Assembly (NCBI RefSeq): GCF_009730915.1
Contig: NC_052475.1
Span: 22,502,285-22,566,284 of the forward strand
Direction: 5' to 3'
Length of the DNA stretch: 64,000 nucleotides
Source: Dioscorea cayenensis subsp. rotundata
Lineage: Eukaryota > Streptophyta > Magnoliopsida > Dioscoreales > Dioscoreaceae
Shown here piece after piece: positions 61,640 to 64,000 of this stretch. The translations under genes and the position numbers were made by a program. The notes beneath the pieces are model-generated. The model did not search any database. It was not told the origin of the DNA and worked only from the letters and a program-made list of their open reading frames with translations. Numbering within the stretch: the first letter of the stretch is position 1; every line of letters starts with the position of its first letter.

Positions 61640-62022
61640 ACACTTTTTACTCCGTTTTATCCATCAACCATGTTATCATGAAACTAGCACTTTTTCTAAT
61701 AGTAAAATTCCTCTGTCCTGTCTATAAATTTTCCTCTTTTTTTTAAAAGAAAAATATATGTTTTGATAAATTTGGCATATTCTTGGTTACCGGTGTAATA
61801 AAATAATGCCTTTTCACACTAGACTGCTAATATGACATAAATAAATTTGAGATAAATAGTTACGGCCAAAAAAAAAATAAAAAGAAAAACACTAAAGATA
61901 AATAGATGTAGTTATCTTTGAAAATTGAGATGATACAAATTACATCTTGTTTTACCGGGGGAGAACAATTATTTCCTCGCTAAATGCAGTGTGTGACAGT
62001 CACATGCACAAAAATTTTATGA
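61640..62022. other. Short AT-rich spacer
   Basis: This lies between the right target duplication of the MULE and the start of duplicated block B. No gene seen. Confidence 0.5.
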
Positions 62023-63962
62023 TTGTTATTAATATTAATAAATAATAATTATTATTTTGAAAAAAAAATAAAGTTTCAATTTTAAATCATTTAATTTGAT
62101 CGATATTGATGAAGCTAAACTATGGTTACATCAAAGAAAATTTTTTCTTTCCTACTTAATATTTTTTTAAAAAAATTCCTAATCATAAATTTTGGTCTGA
62201 CAATTAAAAACCCCAAAATAAATAAATAAATAAAAGAAATAGAAAAAAAAAAAGAATATTTTGGACTCTCGGACAAAAACAAGAGCAATTATAGTTTTCG
62301 TACTTCTCGAGAAAACATCGAAACAAAACTACAAAACGCATGCGCCCATCGATTCGTCAAAAGTGGAAACAGTCGCCTTCGCTTCAAGATCTCCGCCGAA
62401 TTTGCAAACCAAGGCGATACCACGAAGCTCGAGGACAAGCACGCCATGAATCCCTTCATACCTTCGATCTCCAACTCCGTCCCTTCTTCTCCTAATCCTC
62501 TCTCCATGTCTTCCTCTCTTCCTTTTTTTCTCCGGCTCGCTCCTCTCCGTCAATCTATCATCAGATCCACGATCCCAAATCACACTAGGGCGCCAGCATA
62601 CTCTTGGTTCTCCAAGGTACAGCCGTTGCGTTTTTCTCCAGCTTGATCTCTTGATTGATTTTTCTTTTTGGTGTTTCTAGCCATCCGGATTGCGCATTGA
62701 TCGGCGGGGATGTACTTCGAGCGGTTTCCCCATCCGCGTCTCCGCCATGGACGACGTATGTCTTTTTAATGATGAAATGAGGTTCCTTTGTTGATAATCT
62801 TGTGAAGTCTTTAATTTTTCTTGTGTATTTTTTTAAAAAAATGATAGGATCCGATGGATGTTTATTCCATTTTCGATGAGAATGATGTGGTTTCTGGAAT
62901 GAATTCTTCGTACATGATGTCTTCTAGTGAGGGCGAAGATAGTGATAGCGATCCGTTCCTGGATCCTAACAGGGATGTTGACTTACCGCCCAGGAAGGAT
63001 CAAAAGGATATTCCAGATGCTGCATTAACTATGGCTGCGCATAGATTTGCTTCGATCAACAGAGGGCACAGAAAAAGGAGGTGAATGGATTTCTTGAGTT
63101 TGGAATTTTGGTATTTTTGTTGGATTATTTTTAAGATAATGAATATCATGAAAGATGACACTTAGCTTAGTTTTAGTTGAGATCTTCGTTTAGTTTCCAT
63201 GATCAACTGATATAGTGTGGTTGCAATTGTGCTATAAATTTGCAATCTAATAAATTTTCTTTTGCCAAACGCAAGAAAATTTCAAATAAATAAATATGAT
63301 ACTGCACTTGAACCTGAGGCTCTCATACTTATGTTGAAAAAATTTCATTTTGTCGGCAATGAATTGTTTATGAAGTGCTGAAGGTTAGAACTATTGTTAT
63401 GCACTCCAGTTTCAGTTTGGTTTTAAATCAAATGTATTGGATTCAAGTAATTTCAAATTTAAAAGTAATAATTTTACCTAAAAAGAATGCTCAAAAGAAT
63501 TTCTATGTAGTTTCCCTGATGTTTTTAAGCTTTTACCTTCTGCACCACCCTACATTCCCCTCTCTGGGCAGGGGGCACTGAGGCTGAGGATGCCCCTAAT
63601 TGAGTCAAATCCACTATATCTGATTTGAGTTCAGCTGAACTCAACCTGATTGGCCACAACATTGAATTGATTTTGGTTAGCTATGATCAAAATTAACTTT
63701 GTTGGTTAATTCAAAAGGCATGGGTTGACCATGATTAAGTTTCAGATCCTTCTGGACAGGTGTCGTCAATTTGGCAACATATTTTTGAGTTGGTAATGCC
63801 TTGGGTTAGACTTTAGAGAATCAAACTGTGAAAATCCAGTTGTGATAACAAAAATAACTCTTATGATTGAGTCTAGATTATACAGCCCGCTTTAGCAGGC
63901 CATACCTTCTCTGTGATCATCAGTGTTTTGTTCGTAATTCTTTTTCTAACACACAAGGTGGA
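62023..63962 (+). repeat. Gene-bearing duplicated block, copy B
   Basis: This is the direct-orientation counterpart of 4333-6267, with about 99% identity by eye. Indels are mostly in A/T runs (for example 62230, 62661, 62830 and 63481). The last 40 bases of the window after 63965 are no longer alike, since copy A continues into a LINE fragment. Confidence 0.93.
62446..63084 (+). CDS. Small acidic protein of unknown function, copy B (3 exons)
   Basis: The exons are 62446-62616, 62681-62755 and 62848-63084. The exon sequence encodes the same 160 aa as copy A at 4748-5393, and all splice sites are kept. Introns differ only in homopolymer length. About 420 bases upstream are shared with copy A, so both copies carry the same near promoter. 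Further upstream, copy A follows Ulp1-transposon DNA and copy B follows a MULE, so their regulation could differ. I do not recognise the family. The likely layout is a basic, Ser/Pro-rich presequence, an acidic middle and a basic C-terminus. Confidence 0.7.
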
Positions 63963-64000
63963 TCATGATATACTCATCTTGAAACATTCAATGAGAGATT

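Overview
The window is nuclear DNA of a flowering plant. It has spliced genes with GT-AG introns, AT-rich spacers and many transposable elements (LTR, LINE, SINE, MULE, hAT and MITE-like). The protein matches are to plant families. A non-grass monocot would fit the look of the proteins and repeats, but that is only an impression. I could run no alignment or database search, so all family names rest on motifs I can read.

Layout. 1-4.3 kb is decayed transposon DNA holding a broken Ulp1-type (C48) peptidase, a duplicated 300-bp unit and many TGTTTAA-like motifs. 4.33-6.27 kb holds a small three-exon gene of unknown function. The whole block, with its near upstream DNA and introns, recurs in direct orientation at 62.02-63.96 kb with an unchanged protein. 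7.3-21 kb is a CDK-like kinase region on the minus strand. It has one intact intronless kinase (7258-8304) and one dead paralogue whose halves (10.0-10.4 and 15.8-16.24 kb) are separated by a Ty3/gypsy-type LTR element carrying nested MITE-like insertions. A related upstream repeat occurs three times, and one copy is interrupted by a solo LTR with target-site duplications. 19.1-20.3 kb is a LINE remnant with a SINE inside it. 22.2-23.1 kb is a non-autonomous hAT element with an 8-bp target duplication.

28-40 kb is the main genic island: a UBP15/16-type ubiquitin protease with a MYND finger (+, 13 exons, 967 aa), a secreted SOUL haem-binding protein (-, 2 exons, 220 aa) and a DUF538 protein (-, 145 aa). 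42.3-49.8 kb is a 7.5-kb MULE with long terminal inverted repeats and a ruined transposase. 50.9-55.5 kb is an MNS3-type class I alpha-mannosidase (+, 6 exons, 625 aa). 56.08-61.63 kb is a second MULE, bounded by a perfect 9-bp target duplication, whose transposase has an internal deletion, a frameshift and a changed SWIM residue.

The host genes do not form a pathway. The ubiquitin protease, the mannosidase (N-glycan trimming), the SOUL and DUF538 proteins and the kinase look like unrelated neighbours. I found no convincing new biological system. The most notable structures are the 1.93-kb gene-bearing direct duplication 57.7 kb apart, the kinase cluster whose insertion history can be read from its paralogous copies, and the two contrasting MULEs.
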